A stretch of 18,808 bases of DNA from an uncultured Prevotellaceae bacterium (GCA_937891085.1 CALAEY010000094.1:1-18808); one strand, 5' to 3'; shown: positions 7,936-15,266, numbered from the stretch's first letter. Numbers and translations are program-made. The notes: generated from the letters alone by a model not told the origin.

Positions 7936-9759
7936 AATGATCTCTCCACTCGGATAACGATACTTAGTATGCTTCTTCTGCTTCACCACACCCAGCAGCA
8001 CAGTGATGAGCCCCACACGACCAATGAACATCAAGGCCGTGATGAGCAGTCTGCCTATAGTGTCAAGCTGTGGCGTGATGCCAAGCCCTACTCCATCTGT
8101 AGAGATGGCTGCCAAGCACTCATAGAAGATGCCTCGGAAAGACACCTGAGGTTCGAAATAGCTTATAATCGCCACAAACAGGAACAGCGTGGAGAGCGAC
8201 ATCAGGGCTGTGGCATTGGCACGACGGATAGAGTCGGCTGAAAGCTCACGTCCGAAGACCTCCACGCGCTCTGAGCCTCGCACCATGGCCCACATGTTGA
8301 GGATGATCACAGCAAAGGAATTCACCTTGATACCTCCCGCTGTGGATTGAGAGCAACCACCTACCCACATGAGCAGCGCATAGAGCATCAGCGTCTGTAT
8401 GCTCCACGTGCCAGGATCGATGGAGTTGAAGCCTACGGAGCGTGGACATACTGCCAGAAAGAACGACTGTGTGAGCTTCTCTGGAACGCTGAAATCACGC
8501 AGCACGCCGTTCCACTCGAAGCAAGCAAAGCATAGCCAAGCCACACTCAGCAAAATGCCCGTAAACAGCAGGGCGATGCGCGTGTTAAGGTTGTGCAGAT
8601 GGTAATAGCTCTTGGCACTCCAATGGCGGGTGCGGATGAAATGCCAAAGACTGCGCAGCTTGAACGCCAGCGTCTGCTGCAGATTCACCAAGACAGGGAA
8701 GCCTATACCTCCCAGAATCACCAAGACGGAGAGGTAGAGGAACAGCGGTATATGCCCATGCAGAATCATCGGATTGGCCAAGCCATCAGGCAGGAAAGAC
8801 ATACCCGAATTGCAGAAGGCAGAGATGGCATGGAAGGCAGAGAAATAGACTTCTTCTTCCAGATCCATGCCCAGCGTGCCATGTATGTCTGTCCAAATCA
8901 CCACCATGCCTGCAGCCTCAATGCAGATGGTAAACACGAAAATGTCAAACAGCGTGGAGAACAGCGACCCCAGAGAATCGGAGTTCACCATATCACGCAC
9001 CATCACTTGGTTGTAGACAGACGTATTTCCCATGAAGAACAAGGCAAAAAAGCTGGTGAACGTCATCACGCCAAGTCCGCCCACTTGTATGAGAATGATG
9101 AGTATCGTAAAACCTGTAGGAGTGAACGTTGCAGCCATATCAAGCGGTGAGAGCCCTGTGACGCACACCGCACTGGTGCTCAGGAAGATAGAGTCATACC
9201 ACGTGATGCCACCATACGTACTGTTGGGCAGTTTCAGCAGCACGGCACCAATCAATATAATCACCAAGAAACTTCCTGCCAATATCAGCGACGGATTGGT
9301 GCGCCTTCCCAGCAGTCGCACCACACCGTTAGAGAGGTCGAACAGCGAGATGACAATCAAGATGGTAAGCCTGTAGCCCTTGCTTCCCATCAGGTTCCAG
9401 AACCACAGCATGACTTGGTACTCTGGATCTGGTTTATGGAATAGGACAGGGACCAGCGTCAATAGCAGCAGGAACATCAGAATCCACGTCACGGCATTAT
9501 AATTCAAGCGCGTATCCTTGAATCCCAACGTCATGTGCGCCAAGATGTTGGTAATTATCAGTATCCAAGCCGCATGGTAGAACTTCGCCAGCATGCCCGC
9601 TTCCACCTCCGTGATGGGGAAACCATACTCATAGAGCACAGCAGTAATCAGCATGGCCGATACCAAGTACGACAGCACCATCAGGATGTTCAGAAACACC
9701 TTGACATATGGGAAAATCAACTTGTTATGATATAATATCAGCTGCCTGTTAAACTTCAT
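7927..9759 (-). CDS. trkH: TrkH/KtrB-family potassium uptake membrane protein
   Basis: Integral inner-membrane potassium translocator of the SKT superfamily. The 610-residue product has four pore-loop repeats with selectivity-filter glycines: SAVCVTGLS (G202), SAFCNSGMS (G319), CPRSVGFNS (G443) and STDGVGLG (near G556). The conserved GGCSQSTAGGIK element is at 467-478. About 150 residues precede the first core repeat and contain roughly four hydrophobic segments, a longer N-terminus than E. coli TrkH has. The regulatory partner trkA follows 44 nt downstream. The gene has a near-consensus promoter at 9779-9810. The ATG at 9759 gives the plausible start MKFNRQLIL. Confidence 0.95.
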   Translation of the reverse strand: MKFNRQLILYHNKLIFPYVKVFLNILMVLSYLVSAMLITAVLYEYGFPITEVEAGMLAKFYHAAWILIITNILAHMTLGFKDTRLNYNAVTWILMFLLLLTLVPVLFHKPDPEYQVMLWFWNLMGSKGYRLTILIVISLFDLSNGVVRLLGRRTNPSLILAGSFLVIILIGAVLLKLPNSTYGGITWYDSIFLSTSAVCVTGLSPLDMAATFTPTGFTILIILIQVGGLGVMTFTSFFALFFMGNTSVYNQVMVRDMVNSDSLGSLFSTLFDIFVFTICIEAAGMVVIWTDIHGTLGMDLEEEVYFSAFHAISAFCNSGMSFLPDGLANPMILHGHIPLFLYLSVLVILGGIGFPVLVNLQQTLAFKLRSLWHFIRTRHWSAKSYYHLHNLNTRIALLFTGILLSVAWLCFACFEWNGVLRDFSVPEKLTQSFFLAVCPRSVGFNSIDPGTWSIQTLMLYALLMWVGGCSQSTAGGIKVNSFAVIILNMWAMVRGSERVEVFGRELSADSIRRANATALMSLSTLFLFVAIISYFEPQVSFRGIFYECLAAISTDGVGLGITPQLDTIGRLLITALMFIGRVGLITVLLGVVKQKKHTKYRYPSGEIIIN

Positions 9760-9778
9760 CTGAGTATCGTTTGAAAAG

Positions 9779-9810
9779 CAAACTTAATTAAAAACGATGG
9801 TATTAGCAAA
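9779..9810 (-). promoter_or_regulatory. Complete Bacteroidetes promoter for trkH-trkA
   Basis: Read on the minus strand, the -33 box TTTG (complement of 9807-9810) is followed by a 20-bp spacer and the -7 box TAAGTTTG (complement of 9779-9786). This fits the consensus TTTG-N19-21-TAnnTTTG fully. The leader to the trkH ATG would be only about 10-15 nt. Confidence 0.75.
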
Positions 9811-9841
9811 AAAATAGCATAAAAACGTCAGTATTATGAAA
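9789..9841. repeat. Imperfect direct repeat between trkH and trpB promoters
   Basis: Two copies of TAAAAACG-N3-GTATTA-N2-AAA occur at 9789-9810 and 9820-9841. They share 17 of 22 positions and are offset by 31 bp, close to three helical turns. The first sits in the spacer of the trkH promoter and the second where the trpB -33 box should be. An operator is possible, but AT-richness raises the odds of chance. Confidence 0.35.
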
Positions 9842-9849
9842 AGATTCAT

Positions 9850-9857
9850 TATTTTTG
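9850..9857 (+). promoter_or_regulatory. Bacteroidetes -7 promoter box for trpB
   Basis: TATTTTTG matches TAnnTTTG, 33 nt before the ATG at 9891. No TTTG occurs at the -33 position; half of a direct repeat occupies that place instead. The short leader leaves no room for a tryptophan leader peptide or T-box. Confidence 0.55.
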
Positions 9858-9890
9858 TCACAAATTATCATTTTAAAAAACTGCATTATT

Positions 9891-11261
9891 ATGAGTAACA
9901 AAGTCAAAAGATTCATTCTTCCTGAGGAAGAGATACCACATTATTGGTACAACATTCAGGCAGAGATGCCCAACAAGCCACTGCCTCCTATCCACCCTGC
10001 AACTAAACAACCTTTAAAGCCTGAGGACCTTTTCCCTATTTTTGGAGAGGAACTTTGCCGTCAGGAACTCAACCAGACAGATGCCTGGATAGAGATCCCA
10101 GAAGAGGTGCGTGAGATGTACAAGTATTATCGCAGCACCCCATTGGTACGTGCATATGGTCTGGAAAAGGCACTGGATACTCCTGCACATATCTATTTCA
10201 AGAATGAGAGCGTGAGCCCTATGGGCAGCCACAAGCTGAACTCTGCCATCCCACAGGCTTATTACTGCAAGAAAGAGGGTGTAACCAACGTGACCACAGA
10301 AACTGGTGCAGGTCAGTGGGGCGCAGCCCTTGCATACGCAGCTCGTCTTTTCGGACTTGAAGCTGCCGTCTATCAGGTAAAAATCAGCTATGAGCAGAAG
10401 CCTTATCGTCGTAGCATCATGCAGACCTATGGTGCACAAGTCACTGCCTCACCTTCTATGTCGACCAGAGCTGGTAAGAACATTCTGACACGAGATCCTT
10501 TCCATCAGGGTTCACTTGGCACTGCTATTTCTGAGGCCATAGAACTGGCTACCACTACTCCTAATTGCAAATACACCCTTGGTTCAGTATTGAACCATGT
10601 ATCCCTGCATCAGACCATTATCGGATTGGAAGCCGAGAAGCAGATGAAGATGGCTGGCGAATATCCTGACATGGTCATTGCTTGCTTCGGTGGTGGTTCC
10701 AATTTCAGTGGTATTGCCTTCCCATTCATGCGTCACAACATACAAGATGGAAAGAAGACCCGTTTCATTGCCGCTGAACCTGACTCTTGTCCGAAACTGA
10801 CTCGTGGAAAGTTTGAGTACGACTTTGGTGACGAGGCTGGCTACACTCCATTGCTGCCTATGTACACTCTGGGACACAATTTCCGTCCTGCTAATATCCA
10901 CGCTGGTGGTCTGCGTTACCACGGTGCTGGTGTGATCATCTCTCAGTTGCTGAAGGACGGCTTCATGGAGGCTATGGACGTTCCACAGTTGGAGACTTTC
11001 GATGCTGGTACTCTCTTTGCCCGTGTAGAAGGCATCATCCCTGCCCCAGAATCCTGCCACGCCATTGCTGCTACCATCCGTGAGGCACTGAAGTGCAAGG
11101 AAACTGGTGAAGAGAAGGTGATTCTGTTCAACCTCTCTGGACATGGCCTCATCGATATGGCTGCCTATGACCAGTACATCGCTGGCAATCTGCAGAACTA
11201 CCGCGTGAGCGATGAGGAATTGGCAAACTCTGTAAAAGATGCCGATGCACTGAATGCCTAA
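9891..11261 (+). CDS. trpB: Tryptophan synthase beta chain, long TrpB2-type
   Basis: PLP-dependent enzyme that condenses indole with serine to form tryptophan. The 456-residue product carries the PLP lysine K115 in SPMGSHKLNSA, the ETGAGQWG loop (137-144) and the phosphate-binding GGGSN (267-271). The extended N-terminus (IPHYWYNIQAEMP) and internal insertions are characteristic of the TrpB2 (TIGR01415-like) branch rather than the TrpA-partnered TrpB1. The frame is open upstream to a TTG at 9855, but that codon lies inside the -7 box, so ATG 9891 is the start. No trpA or other trp gene lies nearby. The gene is a single transcription unit between its own promoter and a strong terminator. Family knowledge suggests indole salvage; that role is inferred here. 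Confidence 0.95.
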   Translation: MSNKVKRFILPEEEIPHYWYNIQAEMPNKPLPPIHPATKQPLKPEDLFPIFGEELCRQELNQTDAWIEIPEEVREMYKYYRSTPLVRAYGLEKALDTPAHIYFKNESVSPMGSHKLNSAIPQAYYCKKEGVTNVTTETGAGQWGAALAYAARLFGLEAAVYQVKISYEQKPYRRSIMQTYGAQVTASPSMSTRAGKNILTRDPFHQGSLGTAISEAIELATTTPNCKYTLGSVLNHVSLHQTIIGLEAEKQMKMAGEYPDMVIACFGGGSNFSGIAFPFMRHNIQDGKKTRFIAAEPDSCPKLTRGKFEYDFGDEAGYTPLLPMYTLGHNFRPANIHAGGLRYHGAGVIISQLLKDGFMEAMDVPQLETFDAGTLFARVEGIIPAPESCHAIAATIREALKCKETGEEKVILFNLSGHGLIDMAAYDQYIAGNLQNYRVSDEELANSVKDADALNA

Positions 11262-11264
11262 ATG

Positions 11265-11309
11265 TCTACCGTTGTGAGCATTTCTGCTCACAGTGAGAGC
11301 ATGGGTAGA
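11265..11309 (+). other. Hairpin directly after trpB
   Basis: A perfect 7-bp stem GTGAGCA/TGCTCAC (11274-11280 with 11285-11291) closes a TTTC loop. It is enclosed by a second 6-bp stem TCTACC/GGTAGA (11265-11270 with 11304-11309). It starts 4 nt after the trpB stop and has no T-tract, so it looks like a 3'-end stabiliser or auxiliary pause hairpin upstream of the terminator. Confidence 0.5.
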
Positions 11310-11321
11310 GCATAAAAAAGA

Positions 11322-11355
11322 AATGAGCACTTTCACAAGTGCTCATTCTTTTTTT
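11322..11355. terminator. Bidirectional intrinsic terminator between trpB and the DUF4250 gene
   Basis: A perfect 11-bp stem (AATGAGCACTT/AAGTGCTCATT, 11322-11332 with 11337-11347) closes a TCAC loop. C plus seven Ts follow on the plus strand. On the minus strand the same stem is followed by TTC and a run of six Ts. It therefore serves trpB from the left and the convergent small gene from the right. Confidence 0.92.
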
Positions 11356-11370
11356 CGAGAAACAATCTTT

Positions 11371-11547
11371 TTACCAAAACCGATTCCGTTCGGAATCGTA
11401 CTCAAAACCAACACCTTTCATTTTCTCCAGAATCTCCTCCTTAGATACATCCATGTCTTCACACAATGCATCGAGCGATGGATATTCATCACGCAGCTTC
11501 ATGTTCAGATAACTGTAGAGCATCATTGGATCTTCTGGCAGGCTCAT
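11371..11547 (-). CDS. DUF4250 domain small protein
   Basis: A 58-residue protein starting MSLPEDPMML and ending DSERNRFW, matching the DUF4250 pattern. It contains the LPxDPxMLxSxxNxxLRD-like opening, a central LDALCEDMDVSKEEI segment resembling a small helix-turn-helix, and a GFEYD tail. The molecular function of the family is not known to me. The start at 11547 is preceded by a TAATTTTG -7 box about 27 nt upstream. The stop is 15 nt from the shared bidirectional terminator, so the gene forms its own transcription unit. It is downstream of btuC on the same strand but separated by 112 nt and its own promoter box. Confidence 0.88.
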   Translation of the reverse strand: MSLPEDPMMLYSYLNMKLRDEYPSLDALCEDMDVSKEEILEKMKGVGFEYDSERNRFW

Positions 11548-11573
11548 AAACGCTTTCTTTTATTATTTTGGTG

Positions 11574-11581
11574 CAAAATTA
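11574..11581 (-). promoter_or_regulatory. Bacteroidetes -7 promoter box for the DUF4250 gene
   Basis: The minus strand reads TAATTTTG, matching TAnnTTTG, with the ATG 26 nt further on. No clean TTTG is seen 19-21 bp upstream. Confidence 0.55.
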
Positions 11582-11659
11582 GGGAGTTCTGCAATAGATT
11601 ATTTCAGTAAATAGCAAGAATCTGCATGTAGAATTGTGCAATCGGTTGCAAAATCCATG

Positions 11660-12748
11660 TCAACTCATCTGCTTGCCACTGCGCTGACTGATAATGACAT
11701 AGATGATAATGGGCGCTCCTACAATGGGTGTCACGGCATTCAGCGGGATGATGCCATTCTCACCAGGCAGCACGCAGATAAGGTTGCACAGCAGTGCCAC
11801 TACCCCACCCGTCAGTATGGTGACAGGCAGCAAAGAGCGGTGGTTCTCCGTCCCTAAGATCAGACGCGCCATGTGTGGCACTGCCAAGCCGATGAAGGCA
11901 ATAGGTCCGCAGAAAGCCGTCGTAATGGCAGAAAGCAAGCCAGTGATTATCAGCAGCCACGTGCGTACCCGCTGTATGTGAATGCCCAAGTTCTCTGCAT
12001 AGCGCTCACCAAGCAGCAAGGCATTGAGGGGCTTAATCAGCAGTACAGAACCCAGCAGGCCTAAGAGCGTCACCGCTGCAAAGCCAGGCATCTGCTTCAT
12101 GGACACACCTCCGAAGTTGCCCAATCCCCACACCATATAGCTCTGCACGCCTTGCTCTGTAGCGAAGAAGTTGAGCAGCGAGATGGCAGAAGAAGCGATG
12201 TAACCTATCATGATACCGATGATAAGCAACATGACATTGCTACGCACCATCGTAGAGAAAAGCAGGATAAGTCCCATCACGGCCATAGCGCCGATGAAAG
12301 CTGCCACCAGCACCGCCATAAAGCCAGAAAGTGTGAGAGTACCAGCTGTGACACTGCCGCCAAAGGCCAGCATCACAAAGGCTACGCCCAGACTGGCACC
12401 AGAGTTGATGCCAAGGATAGAAGGGCCTGCGAGTGGGTTCTTGAACGCCGTTTGCAGCATCAATCCGCTGACGGCCAATGCCCCTCCGCACAGCAATGCC
12501 GTGATGGCTTGTGGCAATCGGCTTTGCAAGATGATGAAGCCCCAACTGGCTTTCTGCGGCTCTCCTCCCAAGAGGATACGCCAAATCTCATCCGCTGGAA
12601 TCTGTACAGATCCAACGAACAAGTTGAGTGCGAACAGCACCACTATCAGCGCTGTCAACCCTATACCATATTTTAGTCCTATGCTCACGAACTTTTTTTT
12701 ATTGAGATATTGAGAGATTGAGAGATTGAGAGATTGAGAGATTACCAT
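11660..12748 (-). CDS. btuC: FecCD/BtuC-family ABC transporter permease, probably cobalamin
   Basis: Polytopic inner-membrane permease that passes corrinoid from the BtuF-like protein into the cytoplasm. Family signatures include LGINSGASLGVA, the late CGPIAFIGLAVPHMARLILG segment followed by ENHRSLLPV, and about ten hydrophobic helices. The start is uncertain. The only ATG, at 12748, adds a 20-residue head (VISQSLNLSISQYL and so on) encoded by an 8-bp tandem repeat. A GTG at 12688 gives 342 residues beginning SIGLKYGIGLTAL, preceded by an A-rich tract typical of Bacteroidetes initiation regions. The GTG start looks more natural, but the ATG cannot be excluded. The operon context and upstream riboswitch point to B12 rather than siderophore. 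No cognate ATPase gene follows. Confidence 0.9.
   Translation of the reverse strand: MVISQSLNLSISQYLNKKKFVSIGLKYGIGLTALIVVLFALNLFVGSVQIPADEIWRILLGGEPQKASWGFIILQSRLPQAITALLCGGALAVSGLMLQTAFKNPLAGPSILGINSGASLGVAFVMLAFGGSVTAGTLTLSGFMAVLVAAFIGAMAVMGLILLFSTMVRSNVMLLIIGIMIGYIASSAISLLNFFATEQGVQSYMVWGLGNFGGVSMKQMPGFAAVTLLGLLGSVLLIKPLNALLLGERYAENLGIHIQRVRTWLLIITGLLSAITTAFCGPIAFIGLAVPHMARLILGTENHRSLLPVTILTGGVVALLCNLICVLPGENGIIPLNAVTPIVGAPIIIYVIISQRSGKQMS
12701..12743. repeat. 8-bp tandem repeat (ATTGAGAG) at the 5' end of btuC
   Basis: One ATTGAGAT unit and four exact ATTGAGAG units plus a partial ATT, about 5.4 copies. The array lies between the in-frame ATG at 12748 and the GTG at 12688 of btuC. The unit length is not a multiple of three, so copy-number change would shift frame from the ATG. 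Confidence 0.92.
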
Positions 12749-12807
12749 GCGGATGGTTTGAAGCTGCGCATTTAATCGTCAATTTCTCAATCTCTCAATT
12801 TCTCAAT
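12701..12807. repeat. Inverted repeat in the btuF-btuC junction
   Basis: The reverse complement of 12781-12807 matches 12701-12727 at 25 of 27 positions. The transcript could therefore fold into a hairpin of about 27 bp across the junction. The left arm carries two extra 8-bp units; 12744-12780 is unique sequence in the loop. Confidence 0.8.
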
Positions 12808-13933
12808 AAATTCTTGAATAATACCTCAGCCCTCCCAATCCTTCTATCTCAGGATGGAAGATCTGAATCATATCTCCCAGCAGATAGTCAGGACGGTAAG
12901 GAGCCTCTTCATAATAGGCCACTTGCGTGGTATTGCAGCCATAGACATTGCCGTCTTTATAAGCCTTGAGGTGGGTGTAGCCTTCATAATCTGAAGCCAG
13001 ATAGTGCAGCGTCACTTCTGTCTCCACACTGGCTTTGAACATCCAGATATCGGCATCAGCACAGCGATCCATCACCATCTCCACTGAAAGCGGAATGCTG
13101 CCGCTGTCGTCGGTATTGGCAAAGGGATAGTCGGCTCCTGCATCTACCAGCAAGCGACCTTGTGTGCTACGCCCTCCAGGCACATACCACGTAGAACCCA
13201 TCTTTAAGTCCACAGCCACCTTAGGATGCGTAGCCGCCTGGGCAGCCAGCGTCTTCATGCGCTCATAGTTGCCACTTACCTCCTCAAAGAGTTGCTCTGC
13301 CTCATCAGAAGCCCCAAAGAGCAGTCCGTAGAACTTCATCCACTCCGCCCTGCCGAGGGCCGATGTCTCCATATAGTCGGCACACTCCACGATGGGGATT
13401 TCCAATTCCTCCACCCTGCCATAGCCGCCACTGTTGTTGAAAGGCGACAGCATGATGGCATCTGGATGCAAGTCGATGATCTTCTCAATGTCTGGATTCA
13501 TGGCATCGCCACAATCCATCACAGTGCCCTTTGCCACGCCCTCCTGAATGAAAGGCAGCTGGATATACTTCAAGTCGCACACCCCACCGATGCTGCTACC
13601 CTTCCCCAGCACATCCACCAGACTGCTATGCACAGAGGTGAAAACCACCGCTTTCTGCAATGGCGTGCGGATGATGGTACCTTTAGGCAGATGTGGCGGC
13701 AGGTCTTTCTCCTTGTCCACCAGCACATAGGTATGCAGTGTCTTCAGCGTATCCCACGGATTCTGCAGCTTCACCAACGTATAGTCGTCATACTCCACGA
13801 TGCTGATGCGTTCAGCGTATGAGAAAGCAAGGGTATCGCCCCCTTCGGACGATGCCACTTGCTTATGCCCACAGCCTGCCAAGCATAATGCCAGCAGACA
13901 GACTAATAACCTTATAGAATTATCAATCCTCAA
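12803..13933 (-). CDS. btuF: BtuF/FecB-family substrate-binding lipoprotein, probably cobalamin
   Basis: Periplasm-facing binding lipoprotein that delivers corrinoid to the BtuC permease. The 376-residue product has a lipoprotein signal with lipobox LAGC (acylated C21) and a class III binding-protein layout: a first lobe with VVFTSVHSSLVDVLG, a linking helix near the middle (SGNYERMKTLAAQ) and a second lobe with GRLLVDAGADYPF and SVEMVMDRCADADIW. No ATG precedes the signal peptide. A TGA lies two codons upstream, so the start is the TTG at 13933, sitting in repeat-like sequence. It is 16 nt after the btuG-like stop and shares its operon. Assignment to B12 rather than iron chelate rests on the riboswitch and on the BtuB/BtuG-like neighbours. 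Confidence 0.85.
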   Translation of the reverse strand: MRIDNSIRLLVCLLALCLAGCGHKQVASSEGGDTLAFSYAERISIVEYDDYTLVKLQNPWDTLKTLHTYVLVDKEKDLPPHLPKGTIIRTPLQKAVVFTSVHSSLVDVLGKGSSIGGVCDLKYIQLPFIQEGVAKGTVMDCGDAMNPDIEKIIDLHPDAIMLSPFNNSGGYGRVEELEIPIVECADYMETSALGRAEWMKFYGLLFGASDEAEQLFEEVSGNYERMKTLAAQAATHPKVAVDLKMGSTWYVPGGRSTQGRLLVDAGADYPFANTDDSGSIPLSVEMVMDRCADADIWMFKASVETEVTLHYLASDYEGYTHLKAYKDGNVYGCNTTQVAYYEEAPYRPDYLLGDMIQIFHPEIEGLGGLRYYSRIY

Positions 13934-13950
13934 TTGTCAAATCTCAATTT
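13925..13950. repeat. Degenerate AATTG-type repeat at the btuG-btuF junction
   Basis: Plus-strand sequence contains CAATCCTC, AATTGTC, AAATCTC and AATTTT in succession, a decayed version of the 7-bp repeat at 7901 and 15297. It spans the short gap and includes the TTG start codon of the btuF-like gene. Confidence 0.55.
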
Positions 13951-15266
13951 TAATCAACGACCAGCATGTGAGCAGGACCAACGCCTACATCATACTTCTT
14001 CACAAGCGTGCCATCCATCTTATACTCATTCACATAACCTTCGGTGCTGTATGAAGCATAACCATTTACGAGGCTATAAGAAGAAATGAAAATACGATCC
14101 TCATCTACAGCAATGCCTGCAGCAGCACTGATACCAGAGATGTCAACAAATGAATCGCTGATGACACTCATGTCACTGGCCTTATAAGACACACAGGTGG
14201 TTCCTTCCTGATAATATGGATAATAAACCACATAGAGCACACCGTCTTCCTCTGCGAAGAAGGTAGCCTGCACACCCGTATCTACAGCATTATCATTCTC
14301 ATCAATGGTATATATGGTAGAAGGTACATCGTAATAGTTGCCCATGCAGAGTACAAAAATCTTGTCACCAGACTCCAGAATGGCTGTTGGATTCAGTCCT
14401 ACCTCAATCTTCTTCTCCTCAGTGAATGATTTCAGATTGATCTTAGACACAGTCTTACCATTCTCATAATTGTTACCATAGTTCAAACCATCGGAGTTCA
14501 CTACATACAGATAACCATCTTCGATCACCATTTCCTCTGGATTAGGACCTACCTGCACGGTCTTATCTATTTTGTTGGTTTTAGGATCAATGCGAGCTAC
14601 ATAACCAGTGTACATAGACACATAGATGTAGTTGTCATCAGCCACGATGTCACGAGGCTCATAAGCAGTCTGATCTGGCAAAATAGTAGTCACTGACTTA
14701 AAGTTGTACTTATTCACTACCTCAATGGTATTTGAGCCATCTACAGCGATGTAAAGATTGTCGCCAAAGATGATACCATCTTGCACTGTTGCGCCAAGAC
14801 TGCGGCCATTAGCGGTAGAAAAAGCATCGTTGACAACTGTCTGTGACTTCTCATACTTAACGGCAGACAATGAACCATCGATGCTACTATACATGCTACC
14901 TCCGTTGAATACCAGCAACATATTCTCAGCATCTACCTCCACTTCGCAAGTGGCTGAAGCTCTACCTGCACCCAGAGAAGCAGTAATATCAGCCTCACCA
15001 GGAGCCACAGCAGTCACCTTACCAGTGTTGTCCACCGTAGCTACATTTGGATTTGAAGACGTCCAAGTGAGGTCTGTAGGATTACCCACTGCAGTAGCCA
15101 CAGTAGCCGTCAGTTGCAAAGTCTCACCCATCAGCATATCTGCGTCGTTAGTACTCAGAATCACTGATTCAGGAATTTCGGGTTCATCATTCTCGCTACA
15201 AGCGATGAAAGCCAGTGGCAACACCATTGCCATGACCATCAGTTTCAAAAAATTTCTCAGTTCCAT
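13950..15266 (-). CDS. btuG: BtuG-like surface lipoprotein: Ig-like (Big_2) plus YncE-type beta-propeller
   Basis: Likely surface corrinoid-binding lipoprotein working with the adjacent TonB receptor. The 438-residue product has a lipobox ending in C23 (LAFIAC), followed by the acidic SENDEPE, which resembles Bacteroidetes lipoprotein surface-export signals. Residues about 34-113 form a Big_2-type immunoglobulin fold (LTWTSSNPNVATVDNTGKVT, AVAPGEADITA). Residues about 115-438 hold repeated propeller-blade motifs such as LYIAVDGSNTIEVVN, IYVSMYTGYVARIDPKT, LYVVNSDG and VGPNPEEMV. In Bacteroides thetaiotaomicron, BtuG propellers cap BtuB and bind cobalamin very tightly. The assignment here follows from fold and operon position, not from matched binding residues. 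It starts 65 nt after the btuB-like stop, past a 7-bp repeat array. Confidence 0.82.
   Translation of the reverse strand: MELRNFLKLMVMAMVLPLAFIACSENDEPEIPESVILSTNDADMLMGETLQLTATVATAVGNPTDLTWTSSNPNVATVDNTGKVTAVAPGEADITASLGAGRASATCEVEVDAENMLLVFNGGSMYSSIDGSLSAVKYEKSQTVVNDAFSTANGRSLGATVQDGIIFGDNLYIAVDGSNTIEVVNKYNFKSVTTILPDQTAYEPRDIVADDNYIYVSMYTGYVARIDPKTNKIDKTVQVGPNPEEMVIEDGYLYVVNSDGLNYGNNYENGKTVSKINLKSFTEEKKIEVGLNPTAILESGDKIFVLCMGNYYDVPSTIYTIDENDNAVDTGVQATFFAEEDGVLYVVYYPYYQEGTTCVSYKASDMSVISDSFVDISGISAAAGIAVDEDRIFISSYSLVNGYASYSTEGYVNEYKMDGTLVKKYDVGVGPAHMLVVD

Noticed and set aside
8593..9150. Plus-strand open frame of 185 codons opposite trkH
   Set aside because: It is antisense to the conserved TrkH pore repeats and has unnatural composition.
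9855..9890. TTG-initiated extension of trpB
   Set aside because: The TTG is part of the -7 promoter box, so it would not be in the transcript.
12152..12713. Overlapping plus-strand open frames of 167 and 174 codons opposite btuC
   Set aside because: Both are antisense to the well-conserved FecCD permease and have no promoter or homology.
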